Below are positions 53,503-63,219 of a stretch of DNA of 64,000 bases, piece after piece (positions within the stretch are counted from its first letter, which is position 1; every line of letters begins with the position of its first letter). Where the stretch lies: assembly GCF_013402815.2 (NCBI RefSeq), contig NZ_CP058601.1:2480001-2544000 (forward strand), in the 5' to 3' direction. The position numbers were made by a program, and so were the translations under genes. The DNA is from Natrinema halophilum. GTDB lineage: Archaea > Halobacteriota > Halobacteria > Halobacteriales > Natrialbaceae. The notes under the pieces are model-generated. The model was not told the origin of the DNA and searched no databases. It saw only the letters and a program-made list of their open reading frames with translations.

Positions 53503-56500
53503 TCATCGAGAGTAACTGGATTTCAGTTTGGGAAGCCCCGTTTCCAACACTTCGTATTGATCCCACTCTTTGATGTTCTCCCAGATTCCCTTCTCGATAT
53601 CCACTGTCAGCCCGTCATCAATCATCTCATCGATAGTGTCGCGAAATTCCCTCACGTCCGCAAGGTCGTTCCGAACGGTCTCCTTCCGCTGAAGGAGTTC
53701 TTTTTCTGGATCGTCACCGGTTATCTGGCTGTTCAGGGTTTCGAGTTCATTTTCGAGTTTCTCGATACGGGAATCCAGATATCGTCCTCGTAGCTTTGGC
53801 AACGTGTTGGTATCTATCCCGTGATAATAAACAAGACAACTAAATGCCCCTTCAGGACTTTCTAATTGCCAATAAAGTGGATTTCGTTGGCCACGTCGTT
53901 TATATTCATCCACGTGATGATATCTGAAGAAACGGTCTCGGAGCCACGAGATCGGGTCTCGACCGAGGCTATCTGTCAACTGTTCGTTGATAGTTGCGGG
54001 GGCAGGAAACGTCTCATCGATCACGTTCTCGACGAGACGCGCGGGCGAATCGGAATCAGCGCCAAACACGAGAATCTCGTTCGACGTCGCCTTCTGACTG
54101 GGATCGGGTTCCCATCGCCCGAAGATCTTGCCAACGATGAACGAGAGTACTCTACCGGCTGCGCGTTCTTTCTCTGCCTCCGTGTAGAGTTCGTGGTTTT
54201 CTCTGAGAGCGGCTATCGTCAATGGGGATAGTTCGGTTTCGAGGGCGAGTTCACGAAGGTCCATTTCGTCGGACTCTTTAATCGTTGCGACTGCTTTTTT
54301 ACGATCGGCGGGATCCAGTTGCTCAACAGTTAGACGATCGTTGAATTCGTCGCACGAAGAGCTATAATCACTCTGTGTGAGAGGATAGTGGGCAACGTTT
54401 TTCGGGAGGTCAGAATACATCTGTTCCTGCGTGTCACGTGATATATCGTACTCGTCGAATAAGATGGAATCAACAAGCCCGTGGGCGGTGAGGATTTTTG
54501 CTTTGCAAGCGTCCTCAAATCGACAAAGGTCCAATACACCGGATTCGCATACGTCAACGAAAAATTCAGGACTGTAGTCGGCGCTCGTCTCAGTTACTTT
54601 GGAAAGCCGTCGTCGCTGGTCGATTCCGACGTTCACGAGGGCCTCGATCGCATCTCTATACTGTAACTTGTTCTTGATCGGGAGGCGTTTTCCGTCACCA
54701 ACTTCGAAGTGAAGACCGGGATTGAGCCCATTTGCAATAAATCGATGGATCGTCGAGTTCAGATGTGCGAGAATGATTTCTGCGGTATACTCCTCGGAAG
54801 ACACGAAGTGTGAGGTATGGCCGAAGATCATATCCTCGGTGTGTAATCGTCCAACCAGATAATTCCCGAATCCTCGGAACGAGGCACCCCGTTCGAAATA
54901 ATGATCTTCGTTCCGGAAATTCGCACCCGCCTCTCTAACGACTTCCCCTGAGTTCTCCCAGTCCAGATAGTCCGCAGCATAATCGTAATAGACTGAATTT
55001 GTTCCACTCATCTGGTAACGGACGTATCTCTCACCGATACTTGAAGTCGGAATCTCCCACCACTTTCGGACGAATTGCTCATCGTCCGCCGTCGATAGGC
55101 CTTGTTTGACTTCGCAACGATCTCCGAAGTTAGAATGTTCGACGAACAGATCAAGAACTTCCTTTCCGAAGCGATACAGGAACGGAGTGCGATCAATCTC
55201 AGCGAACGTTTCCTGATCGATTGTAAATATTTGATCGTTCTCCTCACCTTGTCGACACGACCTCGTGATGCGGTTGGCAGCCGCTGGTTTCTTATCTGCT
55301 TCAACGATTCGTAAATACCGCGACGGAAGCGGAGATTCGTCCGCAATCGGCCGCATGATCGATGCGATATTCATATAAGCTTGATCTCGATTGCTTATAT
55401 GTAAGTGATCAGTTAGATTTGCGTCTGATATGAGGGCGGATCGGAATCCACGGAAATAGTACTGATACATGAACGTCTCAGGCGTAATCATCGATACATA
55501 CCCGTCCTCCTTCGCAAAATTCAGGCATCTCTCGATGAACGCTCCGTAGGCGTCTACTTTCGCAGCGTAGTTTGATCGGATGAATTCTTTTAGATTTTCA
55601 CCCATTTTTTTGCTCTGGAGATATGGAGGATTACTGACAATAACATCGTACTGTTCGTGAAGGACATCGAGTAGCTGTACAGTCTTTCCGACTTCAGTCG
55701 CGAACATCTCCTCAACAAGGTCGTCCTGCTCTAACGCTGCGTCTGCTACTTCCCTCACATTCTCGACTAACCGAACCTTGAGTTCCTCCCAGGTTTCTTC
55801 CTTCCCACCGGACACGAACGTCGATTGGGCGGTGATCTCTCCCTCAGGTGTAAATTGGGTCTGCCCCTTCGATTCGAACGTGTCTCGATGTTCGTCGACG
55901 ATTTGGTCGATAGGATCATCGATTTGAACGAGACTTCCCCACTCTCGGATGTTATCAAAGCTCCGCCAGATCTGCTTGAGAATTTCTTCCTCGAGTTCAG
56001 AACGCGCCCTGTTCAACACTTCTTGCTTTCGATCCCCGTTAATCAACACGGCGTCCGCTGAGACGATGTTCAGTCGAGGAATAGTGACGTCAGGTGACCG
56101 TTCCTTCGCTTTGAGATACAGCGCTAAAGCGGCAATCTGTGCTGCACCGGAATCAATATCGATTCCATAGAGATTATTTCGAAGGATTTCTCTCGGGATA
56201 TATTTCTCGGGTACTTCACCTTCCTCTAGATACATCTGATAGAGGACGTCGAACGCATAGAAGAGCAGATGGCCACTGCCACATGCAGGGTCGAGCACCG
56301 TAATCTCTTCAACAGGCTTCGTTTCCCGGTCGATTAGCGACTCTTCTAGCGGGGCGAGATAGAAACAATTCTCTTCGTCGTCGATATTCGTGTGGCCGCC
56401 TTGCATTTCGAGCCACGTCCGCCCGAGCGAGTTGTCAACCATCCATTCGACGATGTACCGGGGAGTGAACAGTTGCGTCTTCGTCGCAATGTCCGTTCCT

Positions 56501-57189
56501 GCGATTTTGTAGTTCTCGTCGTCGATGCGCTCGTCAATCTCCTCGCGTTCTTCCTCTCCGAAGTACTGGTACACCCAGCCCAGTGCTTCGTCGCTCTCCC
56601 AGGCTTCGTCGTCGATCGCATCTAGTTCGTCGAGTACCTCTTCTCGCACTTGTGCGTCGAGTTCGATAACGGTATGTTCGGATTCCTCGAAGATCATCCG
56701 AATCTCCGCGCCAATCTCCTGGTATGCGAGGTCGAGTGCAGCACCGAAACCGTCATCGGGCGCGTTAGTTAGTTCGCCGGCGATTTCGGCCACGGTGTGG
56801 TGCATATACGACCGATTGCCGTACTCCGGGCGCTCGGTGATGGTTTCCTCGACGAGTCCGCGAACTTCGATAGCTTTCAGCGCGACGAACCGGTTGAGGT
56901 AGGTCTTCGTGGCTTCGCGGACGTAATTGGTGATCGACCGCTCTACGTCGCCTTCCGTGGATTCGAGTTCCCGTTCGATGGCTGCGTCCAGCGTCCGGCG
57001 AGTGTGGATTTCCTCGTCAGAGAGATGCGTCAGGGTGTCAATCGAGAGGCGCTCCTTCTCGTAGATGCCGTACTTTTCGAACTGTCGGCGAAGCTCATCT
57101 TCGAGTGCGTGACGTGTGCGGAGGATGGTGCTTCGAATAGTCGACCGCTGCTCCGACGAGAGACCGGGTTGACCGTGTGTTGTGGACAT
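53503..57189 (-). CDS. pglX: BREX DNA methyltransferase PglX
   Basis: The product is 1228 residues. The SAM-binding motif is DPACGSGHLLFY (about 300-311) and the catalytic motif is VIVSNPPYL (NPPY about 520-523), the N6-adenine class. A long C-terminal recognition/specificity region follows. PglX marks host DNA by adenine methylation and is needed for self/non-self discrimination. ATG at 57189 (MSTTHGQPGLSSEQ) is preferred; upstream TTG or other starts add non-family sequence. A TATA-like box near 57293 may give it its own transcription start. The base composition is more AT-rich than flanking genes. Confidence 0.95.
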   Translation of the reverse strand: MSTTHGQPGLSSEQRSTIRSTILRTRHALEDELRRQFEKYGIYEKERLSIDTLTHLSDEEIHTRRTLDAAIERELESTEGDVERSITNYVREATKTYLNRFVALKAIEVRGLVEETITERPEYGNRSYMHHTVAEIAGELTNAPDDGFGAALDLAYQEIGAEIRMIFEESEHTVIELDAQVREEVLDELDAIDDEAWESDEALGWVYQYFGEEEREEIDERIDDENYKIAGTDIATKTQLFTPRYIVEWMVDNSLGRTWLEMQGGHTNIDDEENCFYLAPLEESLIDRETKPVEEITVLDPACGSGHLLFYAFDVLYQMYLEEGEVPEKYIPREILRNNLYGIDIDSGAAQIAALALYLKAKERSPDVTIPRLNIVSADAVLINGDRKQEVLNRARSELEEEILKQIWRSFDNIREWGSLVQIDDPIDQIVDEHRDTFESKGQTQFTPEGEITAQSTFVSGGKEETWEELKVRLVENVREVADAALEQDDLVEEMFATEVGKTVQLLDVLHEQYDVIVSNPPYLQSKKMGENLKEFIRSNYAAKVDAYGAFIERCLNFAKEDGYVSMITPETFMYQYYFRGFRSALISDANLTDHLHISNRDQAYMNIASIMRPIADESPLPSRYLRIVEADKKPAAANRITRSCRQGEENDQIFTIDQETFAEIDRTPFLYRFGKEVLDLFVEHSNFGDRCEVKQGLSTADDEQFVRKWWEIPTSSIGERYVRYQMSGTNSVYYDYAADYLDWENSGEVVREAGANFRNEDHYFERGASFRGFGNYLVGRLHTEDMIFGHTSHFVSSEEYTAEIILAHLNSTIHRFIANGLNPGLHFEVGDGKRLPIKNKLQYRDAIEALVNVGIDQRRRLSKVTETSADYSPEFFVDVCESGVLDLCRFEDACKAKILTAHGLVDSILFDEYDISRDTQEQMYSDLPKNVAHYPLTQSDYSSSCDEFNDRLTVEQLDPADRKKAVATIKESDEMDLRELALETELSPLTIAALRENHELYTEAEKERAAGRVLSFIVGKIFGRWEPDPSQKATSNEILVFGADSDSPARLVENVIDETFPAPATINEQLTDSLGRDPISWLRDRFFRYHHVDEYKRRGQRNPLYWQLESPEGAFSCLVYYHGIDTNTLPKLRGRYLDSRIEKLENELETLNSQITGDDPEKELLQRKETVRNDLADVREFRDTIDEMIDDGLTVDIEKGIWENIKEWDQYEVLETGLPKLKSSYSR

Positions 57190-57292
57190 TGATAGTAAAA
57201 GGGGCATACTGCCACGATACGGGCGGGACGGCAGTACGTCGTTTCCTGGTTCCCTCCCGCGATGACATACCACCGACAAGCAGTTAGCGTGT

Positions 57293-57300
57293 CTTATATT
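57293..57300 (-). promoter_or_regulatory. Candidate internal promoter before pglX
   Basis: The minus strand reads AATATAAG here, in a spacer otherwise GC-rich. It would start transcription near 57270, leaving a leader of about 80 bases to the pglX ATG. It lies after the stop of the 58-codon ORF. Confidence 0.45.
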
Positions 57301-57325
57301 TGTGGGGATACGACGTCGGCACCGT

Positions 57326-57502
57326 TCAGATACGGTCCGAAAGACGAGACAAACGAAATTCGTGGTATCTATCTTCGAGCAGCGAACGAATCTCCCCGCT
57401 GTTTACGGCATAGAGGACGTCACTAGACCTCCAGGCGATCCGCTTTGATCCATCGCTGAGCAACGTATACGTCGACTGTTCTCGACCACAATCGGACGTC
57501 AC
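57326..57502 (-). CDS. 58-residue small ORF between brxC and pglX
   Basis: A GTG-started ORF of 58 codons (VTSDCGREQSTYTLLSDGSK...LSRLSDRI). It begins 51 bases after the brxC stop and ends 136 bases before pglX. It has a beta-strand-like segment (KRIAWRSSDVLYAV) followed by a helix-like LLEDRYHEFRL. Codon third positions are moderately G/C. No Shine-Dalgarno or known family. It could be a small BREX protein or a chance ORF in a transcribed spacer. Confidence 0.45.
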   Translation of the reverse strand: MTSDCGREQSTYTLLSDGSKRIAWRSSDVLYAVNSGEIRSLLEDRYHEFRLSRLSDRI

Positions 57503-57553
57503 TACCAGCGGAGGTGAAGCCGCGAGGGTGGCGTGACGAACGGCAGCGGTTGC

Positions 57554-60500
57554 CTACCGGAAGCGTATCTCGACGTCACTCTCCTGATCGAGAAGTCCCT
57601 CGATCTCTGCTCGGAGATCAGAGATCGGCTTCTCGAGGTCACTCGGGTCAGTAACGACGACGTTTCCGAAAATGGCGTCGATATCCACGCTCTCGCGGAC
57701 CGTTCCCTCGTCGGCAGCATCATCGAGGTCGTCGATTTCGGTTTTCGCACTGACCTCGTACGCGTCGACGGTCTGGATGTGTTCGATGAGGCGAGTGAGC
57801 GAGGGATTCGGGTTGATGTGGTCTTCGTTCGAGATGTCCAGGTCGACCGATCCGTCGCCCTGTCGTTCCGTCAGGTCCGCCAGCGCCGAGTTGAGATCCG
57901 TCTCGTCGATGTCGGAACCGGCATACGCTGTGACCGTGTCGATGGAGTCGCTGTATGTTTCGTGGCGCCTCTCGTACAGAGATTCGTACGTCGCGGTAAA
58001 AGCTTCTGCTGCGGTTCGATAATCCGTCTTGACGTTGTTCCACTGGTTGACGACGCCTTCGGTGTCAAGCGTGTTCGCGACGCGGAAAGCGGCGTCGCGG
58101 GCCTCGTCACTGACGGCGACGAGTCCGGAGTGGTCGTCTGCTTCGTCGACGAGAGATTCCCACTCGGTCGTAATGAATCGCTGTATCGTCTCGTACTCTT
58201 TCAGGCGGTTTTCACCGCCGGTCTCGCCACAGAACTCGGCGACGTCTTTCGCGGTCTTCGTTAGATCTTCGAGTTCGTTCTCGAACTCGACGAATTTCTT
58301 GATCCGCTTGGCCGACGTGGGTTGCTCGAGAAGGTTGTTGAGCCGGGTCTGGAACTGCTCGACGTCGTCACTCAGCGGGAAGTCGACCCGCCTGAGTTGG
58401 GAGAGAAGAGTGCTGGTAGTCGAGACCCACCGGTTTGCTTCCGTTCGAACGCCTTCGTCGACTGCTTGGTCTGTCGATTTAACTTTGCGATCAAACAGCC
58501 GGTCGAGGAGTTGCTTGGCGTCCGTCCGTGTGTCGACATCGACGGTTTCGCGCTCGTCGAACGAGGTTGATTTGAACTTCGTGACCTGGGTAAACAGCTC
58601 CTGTGCGCCGTCCTCTGTGTACGTTCCGTACGTCCGTTCCTTGTAGGTCGGGATGATGGAACCGTTTCGGAAGAGGACCGCAGCGGCGAGTCTGACGACC
58701 TCTCGGTTCCACCCGTACGGCGGTTCGGCGAAGTGGTCGATCAGGTCACTTCCGGTCCGTGATTTACCGGCGTTCTCGCGGCGCTGGATCGCGTCTTCGA
58801 CTTCCGAGGCGATGCGGGCTTCGGCGATGAGCTCGCCATTCTGGACGATACCGAGTTCGGAGAAGACCGACGGGTTCGACGAGCCCTGCAGGTCACCGAA
58901 TAGTTGCTCGAGGTGTCGGTCTCTGACGGACGCGGAGCCGTGTTTGAAGCTGGGAAAGACCTTCGGGATAGCATTGTCTGTCTTTCTGGACGCGAGCGAC
59001 GATAGCGAGGTGCTCGTCGTATCGAACTCTTTTGCGTCGCCGTTGTAGATCAGGGTACCGCGTTGAAAGCTTCGTTTGAACTCGCGTTCGACCTCGTTGC
59101 GGAGACGCTGGAGATCCTTCTGCTTCTGGCCGAGAGCTTCCTGTTCCTCCTGGCTGAGTTCGGTGCCGCGTTTTTCCTTGACGACGGTGGTGATCTGATA
59201 GATGGACTTCAGCTTTTCGAAGATGACGTGTTGCTTCTCGTCGTCAGCGATCCAGTATAGCGTATCGTCCTCGCTGAAACTCTGCGTTTTCAGGCCGTCC
59301 GGGTCGAAGTCCTCGTATCGCTGGTAGATCGGGGAGTACGTTTTGAGGTCGATGTGGCCCTTCGAGGTGACTTCCTCGCCATCGATGCTCAGGTTCAACC
59401 GGAACGTTTTCCCTTCGTAGTTGACGCGTGACGTCTCATCGAGGATGTCGTTCAGGAACCGTTTGGAGGATCGGCGGACGTCGCCTGGGCCGACTTCGAT
59501 GCCTTTGATTTCGTTCTCGAGTTCGCGCTCTGTCTCCCGAAGGAACCGATACCCTTCTTCGCTCCGGCCGACGTAACCGGCATCGACGAGGGCATCGAGC
59601 GTCGCTTCGACGGCATCCTCCAGTTGCTGCGTGGGTCCGAGTTCTGTCTGGAGTGACGTCGCGATGTTATCGGCCGTGTTCGGAATCCAGGAAAGTTGCT
59701 GGAGGAGGTAGAGCGATTTGAGAACGCGGCGTGCGATTTCCGGATCGGCGTCTTTCGGTCGGGCCTCACGGATCGATTTGACGTCACTGCTGGGGACGTC
59801 GTTACTGATCTCGTCGAAGATCATGTCCAGCGTAACGAGCGCCCCCAGTTCGTCGTTGTAGAGGTGGTCCTCGTCTTTGAGGACGCTCTGCGTGACGTCG
59901 ATCAGTGTCCGTTCACTCCCCGCGAGTTGGTCGTCTGATCCCTTCCCCAGGGCCTTGAACATTTCCGGGAGGATATCGAGTTGGTACGGAAGGAAGGGAT
60001 AACAGTCGGCGAAGTTCGCTCGAGTGATCGGTTTCAGACTTTGACTGGAATCGAGTTTGTATCTTGCAGACAGGATTCCTTCGTGTCGATCATACAGGTC
60101 GCCGATGATACCTCTGAGTTCGCCTTTCTTGCTGAGAACGCGGTCGCGGACGACCTTGTCGAGGTTCTCGGAGGTGAGGTCAAACCGGTGTGGGAAACGG
60201 TCGATGACTTTCGACTCCTCGGCTTCCTTCTCGAGGACGCCGGGAATGAGTTGTTGAAGTTGCTCCTGGGAGGTGACCCCGAGGAAGACCTTTCCCTTGC
60301 CTTTCTGCCCAAGCTCCTCGACGATACTCTGTAGCTCCAAGAGAAGTTGGCCATCGTCGCCGATGAACTGGGAGATTTCGTCGATAAATACGAAGTATCG
60401 ACAGTTATTCCCGGTTTCTGCTTCCCGTCGTTCGACGTAATCGACTATTTCTTCGGCGAGCGTGGAGGCATTGAGTAAGACGTTCCTCTGGACGTCGTCG

Positions 60501-61198
60501 ATTGCGCGGGCTGCGTCGTCTTCGTCGTCGAATTCGTCAGCGACCTCGACCAACGCAGTCTCCATATCCGACCGGACGAACATAGCGTCCTTGCGGGCTT
60601 CCGTCCAGTTTTTTCCGGTGTTCGTCTCGATAGCGTCGACGAACTCGTCGTACACGCCGCGCGATTCGAGTTCTTGTTCCATCTGCGCGACCCAGGGCAT
60701 CGAGGCGTAGCCACGAGAAATGTTGAATTCGCGGTGGATGATTTCCGTAATGGATTCGCTCCCGGATGCGTCGGCTTTCGCGCCGATCTGAAACATCAAT
60801 ACCTCGGAGTCGAACTTCTGGGTGACAGATGAGACCGCTCCGTCGAGCATCTCGTTGCCCTCGATGCGATCCCGGAACATCTCGGCCGCGTACGTATCCT
60901 CGAACTCCCGGTTTTCGAGGATGTGCCCGAGGATTTTCATGTAGTGGCTTTTTCCCGAGCCAAAGAATCCGGAAACCCACATTCCGACGTCTTCCGTTTG
61001 TGCGTGTTCCGTATCGATGACGGACTCGAGAGCGTCTGAAAAGTGCCGTTCGAGCTGCGGGGTAAGAATGTACTCTTCGAGTTCTTTCTTAACGACGCTC
61101 GGATCGTCATTATCCACTTTAACGACCCGATCGATCTTCCGGTTGATCGGCCGGTAGAAGATCTCGTTAATCTGATGGGAGGTAGTAGTATCACTCAT
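57554..61198 (-). CDS. brxC: BREX P-loop ATPase BrxC
   Basis: This 1214-residue protein has Walker A SGFFGSGKSHY (GSGKS 80-84), Walker B YFVFIDEIS (268-276) and a sensor-like VFLGVTSQ. Long coiled-coil-prone regions follow in the C-terminal half (about 640-800 and 930-1010). BrxC is the large ATPase shared by BREX systems and is essential for defence in tested ones. Its start overlaps the brxB stop by eight bases, so brxA-brxB-brxC are translationally coupled. Confidence 0.95.
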   Translation of the reverse strand: MSDTTTSHQINEIFYRPINRKIDRVVKVDNDDPSVVKKELEEYILTPQLERHFSDALESVIDTEHAQTEDVGMWVSGFFGSGKSHYMKILGHILENREFEDTYAAEMFRDRIEGNEMLDGAVSSVTQKFDSEVLMFQIGAKADASGSESITEIIHREFNISRGYASMPWVAQMEQELESRGVYDEFVDAIETNTGKNWTEARKDAMFVRSDMETALVEVADEFDDEDDAARAIDDVQRNVLLNASTLAEEIVDYVERREAETGNNCRYFVFIDEISQFIGDDGQLLLELQSIVEELGQKGKGKVFLGVTSQEQLQQLIPGVLEKEAEESKVIDRFPHRFDLTSENLDKVVRDRVLSKKGELRGIIGDLYDRHEGILSARYKLDSSQSLKPITRANFADCYPFLPYQLDILPEMFKALGKGSDDQLAGSERTLIDVTQSVLKDEDHLYNDELGALVTLDMIFDEISNDVPSSDVKSIREARPKDADPEIARRVLKSLYLLQQLSWIPNTADNIATSLQTELGPTQQLEDAVEATLDALVDAGYVGRSEEGYRFLRETERELENEIKGIEVGPGDVRRSSKRFLNDILDETSRVNYEGKTFRLNLSIDGEEVTSKGHIDLKTYSPIYQRYEDFDPDGLKTQSFSEDDTLYWIADDEKQHVIFEKLKSIYQITTVVKEKRGTELSQEEQEALGQKQKDLQRLRNEVEREFKRSFQRGTLIYNGDAKEFDTTSTSLSSLASRKTDNAIPKVFPSFKHGSASVRDRHLEQLFGDLQGSSNPSVFSELGIVQNGELIAEARIASEVEDAIQRRENAGKSRTGSDLIDHFAEPPYGWNREVVRLAAAVLFRNGSIIPTYKERTYGTYTEDGAQELFTQVTKFKSTSFDERETVDVDTRTDAKQLLDRLFDRKVKSTDQAVDEGVRTEANRWVSTTSTLLSQLRRVDFPLSDDVEQFQTRLNNLLEQPTSAKRIKKFVEFENELEDLTKTAKDVAEFCGETGGENRLKEYETIQRFITTEWESLVDEADDHSGLVAVSDEARDAAFRVANTLDTEGVVNQWNNVKTDYRTAAEAFTATYESLYERRHETYSDSIDTVTAYAGSDIDETDLNSALADLTERQGDGSVDLDISNEDHINPNPSLTRLIEHIQTVDAYEVSAKTEIDDLDDAADEGTVRESVDIDAIFGNVVVTDPSDLEKPISDLRAEIEGLLDQESDVEIRFR

Positions 61199-61760
61199 GT
61201 CCGATCACCCTTGCGCGGTAATACGTCCCTTCAGATTCATCGAGGAATCTTAAACTCTTGTCATCGACCGTCGCCGGATAACAGAATACGAGGGGCGTAT
61301 CGCCCGGGGTATTCATCTCCAATTGACCCATCAGTGTAGAGGCGTTGGCAAACGGATACAGTATTCCCATCCGGTAGACGATCACTGTATCGGCGTCTTC
61401 TGCCTGCGCTGCGATGGCCGACGCTAACTGACCCATCCCACCGTCATCCAGCAGCGACGATTTCAACCCGTCGAGTAACTGGTCTCGATTCCGGCGTTCG
61501 AGATCGATCACGTTCTCCAAAATACCGCGTTCTTCGAGAATGCTGAAAACCAGTTCGCGCATGTCGATTCCCGCGACGGTTTGGTCGTGATACTCCAGTT
61601 TCTCGATAAGGTTTCGAACCTCTTCATCGACTTCGAGTTCGTCACTAGGGTCGTAGGTGAAGACGATGAAGGGGACCCCAGCGCGCTTTCCGACTTCGTC
61701 TCTATCATCTCTGACAAGTCGTTCGACTTCTTCGAGACGTGTTTGAAAGTCAGAAAGCAT
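61191..61760 (-). CDS. brxB: BREX protein BrxB (DUF1788)
   Basis: The product is 189 residues. It begins MLSDFQTRLEEVERLVRDDR. VPFIVFTYDP and DTVIVYRMGILYPFANASTL follow; the latter is a conserved DUF1788 block (GxxxPFxxxS). It is a small core BREX protein of unknown biochemical role. The gene overlaps brxA by 11 bases and brxC by 8, indicating co-translation. No transmembrane segment. Confidence 0.93.
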   Translation of the reverse strand: MLSDFQTRLEEVERLVRDDRDEVGKRAGVPFIVFTYDPSDELEVDEEVRNLIEKLEYHDQTVAGIDMRELVFSILEERGILENVIDLERRNRDQLLDGLKSSLLDDGGMGQLASAIAAQAEDADTVIVYRMGILYPFANASTLMGQLEMNTPGDTPLVFCYPATVDDKSLRFLDESEGTYYRARVIGHE

Positions 61761-62559
61761 CTATTAGATCCACTATGCTGTCATGCTTTGTAATTAGTCG
61801 TTCTGTCGATCCACGTTTCTCGTAGCTTACGTACTGGGGTGAGATATCTCGGATCCGCCGCTGAACTTCGGATTCATTCATCAGGAATAACTTCCAGTCG
61901 TCGTGTTCGATGACAGCTGATGCGGACTTCGCTCCCTTCTGGAAGAGCCGGTAGACGACGTACGCGACTGCCTCGTCGGGAACGTAAGTGACCGCGAACT
62001 TCTTGCGTTGAGTGCCTTCCAGGAGCCCGTAGTTCCGGAGCGCGGTGAGGTACTTCGTGGCGGCCTCGTTTATGGTCGACTCGGACCGGTCACGCAGGTC
62101 AGCGTAGTCATCTTGAATGGATTCGATGAACGTGACGATGTCCGTCGCTTGAACAGCGAGGGTTCCCCGTTCGAATTCCGGGTAGAGGAAATCGAGTGTG
62201 ACGAACCGGATGAACGGGTCCTGTGCGAATTCGTAGTAGAGACACCAGTCAGTCACGTCGCTTCGGACGTTGGCTGCCACGATCCGCATCAATGGCGTTT
62301 CCCTGTACGTCTCCTTGCTCGGGACGTGTCGACGCGTGACTTCACGGAGAATGTTCGTCCGATACTCCTCCGTATCCTTGTTGAGGATATTATCGTCAAC
62401 GATCCGTTTCTCCAGTTCTTCGTACGATTTACACTCCACGTATGTGCGCAGAATCCGCTTTGTCTCGTCGATATACGAACTGTGATGGGCGATTTTGGGA
62501 TCAAGACTCACTTGTTCTGAGTCCTCGCTTTCCTCCGATCCGACATATTCATTGCTCAT
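61750..62559 (-). CDS. brxA: BREX protein BrxA (DUF1819)
   Basis: The product is 269 residues. It contains the DUF1819 helical pattern: IDETKRILRTYVECKSYEEL, RIVAANVRSDVTDWCLYYEF, and the C-terminal WKLFLMNESEVQRRIRDIS. DUF1819/BrxA proteins resemble NusB and bind DNA in characterised cases. It begins nine bases after the brxE-like stop and overlaps brxB by 11 bases. Its N-terminus has an acidic extension typical of halophiles. Confidence 0.93.
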   Translation of the reverse strand: MSNEYVGSEESEDSEQVSLDPKIAHHSSYIDETKRILRTYVECKSYEELEKRIVDDNILNKDTEEYRTNILREVTRRHVPSKETYRETPLMRIVAANVRSDVTDWCLYYEFAQDPFIRFVTLDFLYPEFERGTLAVQATDIVTFIESIQDDYADLRDRSESTINEAATKYLTALRNYGLLEGTQRKKFAVTYVPDEAVAYVVYRLFQKGAKSASAVIEHDDWKLFLMNESEVQRRIRDISPQYVSYEKRGSTERLITKHDSIVDLIDAF

Positions 62560-62568
62560 ATAGATCCC

Positions 62569-63219
62569 TCATGCGAGTTCCGAGTCGAACTCTGACTTGA
62601 GGGGATAGTATGGGACGACGAGTCGATCAGTGCTGTATCCATACCCGGACAAGAGAGTTACAAGCAACCGCCACTTTTCAGCCTCGATTTCAGACTGCGT
62701 GTATCCATCGTCGTCGATGCAAACGGACCCACCTGTATCTGGTTCTGAGAGGGAATGCGAATCAACTGTGACGTTTGAGCCGGTTTGTTCGAGAACATCA
62801 TCTGTCCATCCGTTATCGAGCGCCCGAACGGAGAGATTCTCCAGCGCCTCTAAAGAGAGGCTAGCAGGTGCTTCGATTTCTTCGATAGCGGCCGTCAATC
62901 GGGATTCAACTTGTGGACCGAGTGAAAACAGAGAAATGACATCTGCTGATAGCCGGTCTGCTTCTGCTTTCTGTCCTACTTTCGCTGCGAGAGTGATACG
63001 GGATTGCAGTTGCGTTTTTGGCGTTACCTCCTCGAGTCGTGCACGCCCGGTTTCGGACAGGATCCGTGAGTCCCACCAGCCCTGGTTATTCGATTCACCC
63101 ACGCGTTCTATTAGCAAGCGCGAAGTGATAAGATCCAGAAAGAACTCATCTTCAACGCCTGCTTCGTGGAGGGTTTGCCTCGTCGAGACAAATGCCTCGA
63201 CGAGATCGGTTGCAGTCAT
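62569..63219 (-). CDS. brxE: BrxE-like protein at the head of the BREX operon
   Basis: The product has 216 residues. It opens MTATDLVEAFVSTRQTLHEA. The later SNNQGWWDSRILSETGRARL segment, followed by EEVTPKTQLQSRITLAAKVG, recalls BrxE, a protein known from type 6 BREX and located before brxA there too. The ending is DRLVVPYYPL. ATG at 63219 is preferred; the in-frame extension to 63306 is Pro/Arg-rich and not family-like. It is nine bases ahead of brxA. Assignment rests on recalled sequence pattern and position. Confidence 0.72.
   Translation of the reverse strand: MTATDLVEAFVSTRQTLHEAGVEDEFFLDLITSRLLIERVGESNNQGWWDSRILSETGRARLEEVTPKTQLQSRITLAAKVGQKAEADRLSADVISLFSLGPQVESRLTAAIEEIEAPASLSLEALENLSVRALDNGWTDDVLEQTGSNVTVDSHSLSEPDTGGSVCIDDDGYTQSEIEAEKWRLLVTLLSGYGYSTDRLVVPYYPLKSEFDSELA

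Noticed and set aside
57190-57279. N-terminal extension of PglX from a TTG start
   Set aside because: The added 30 residues show no family-like sequence and begin at a rare start near the predicted promoter; ATG at 57189 is more likely.
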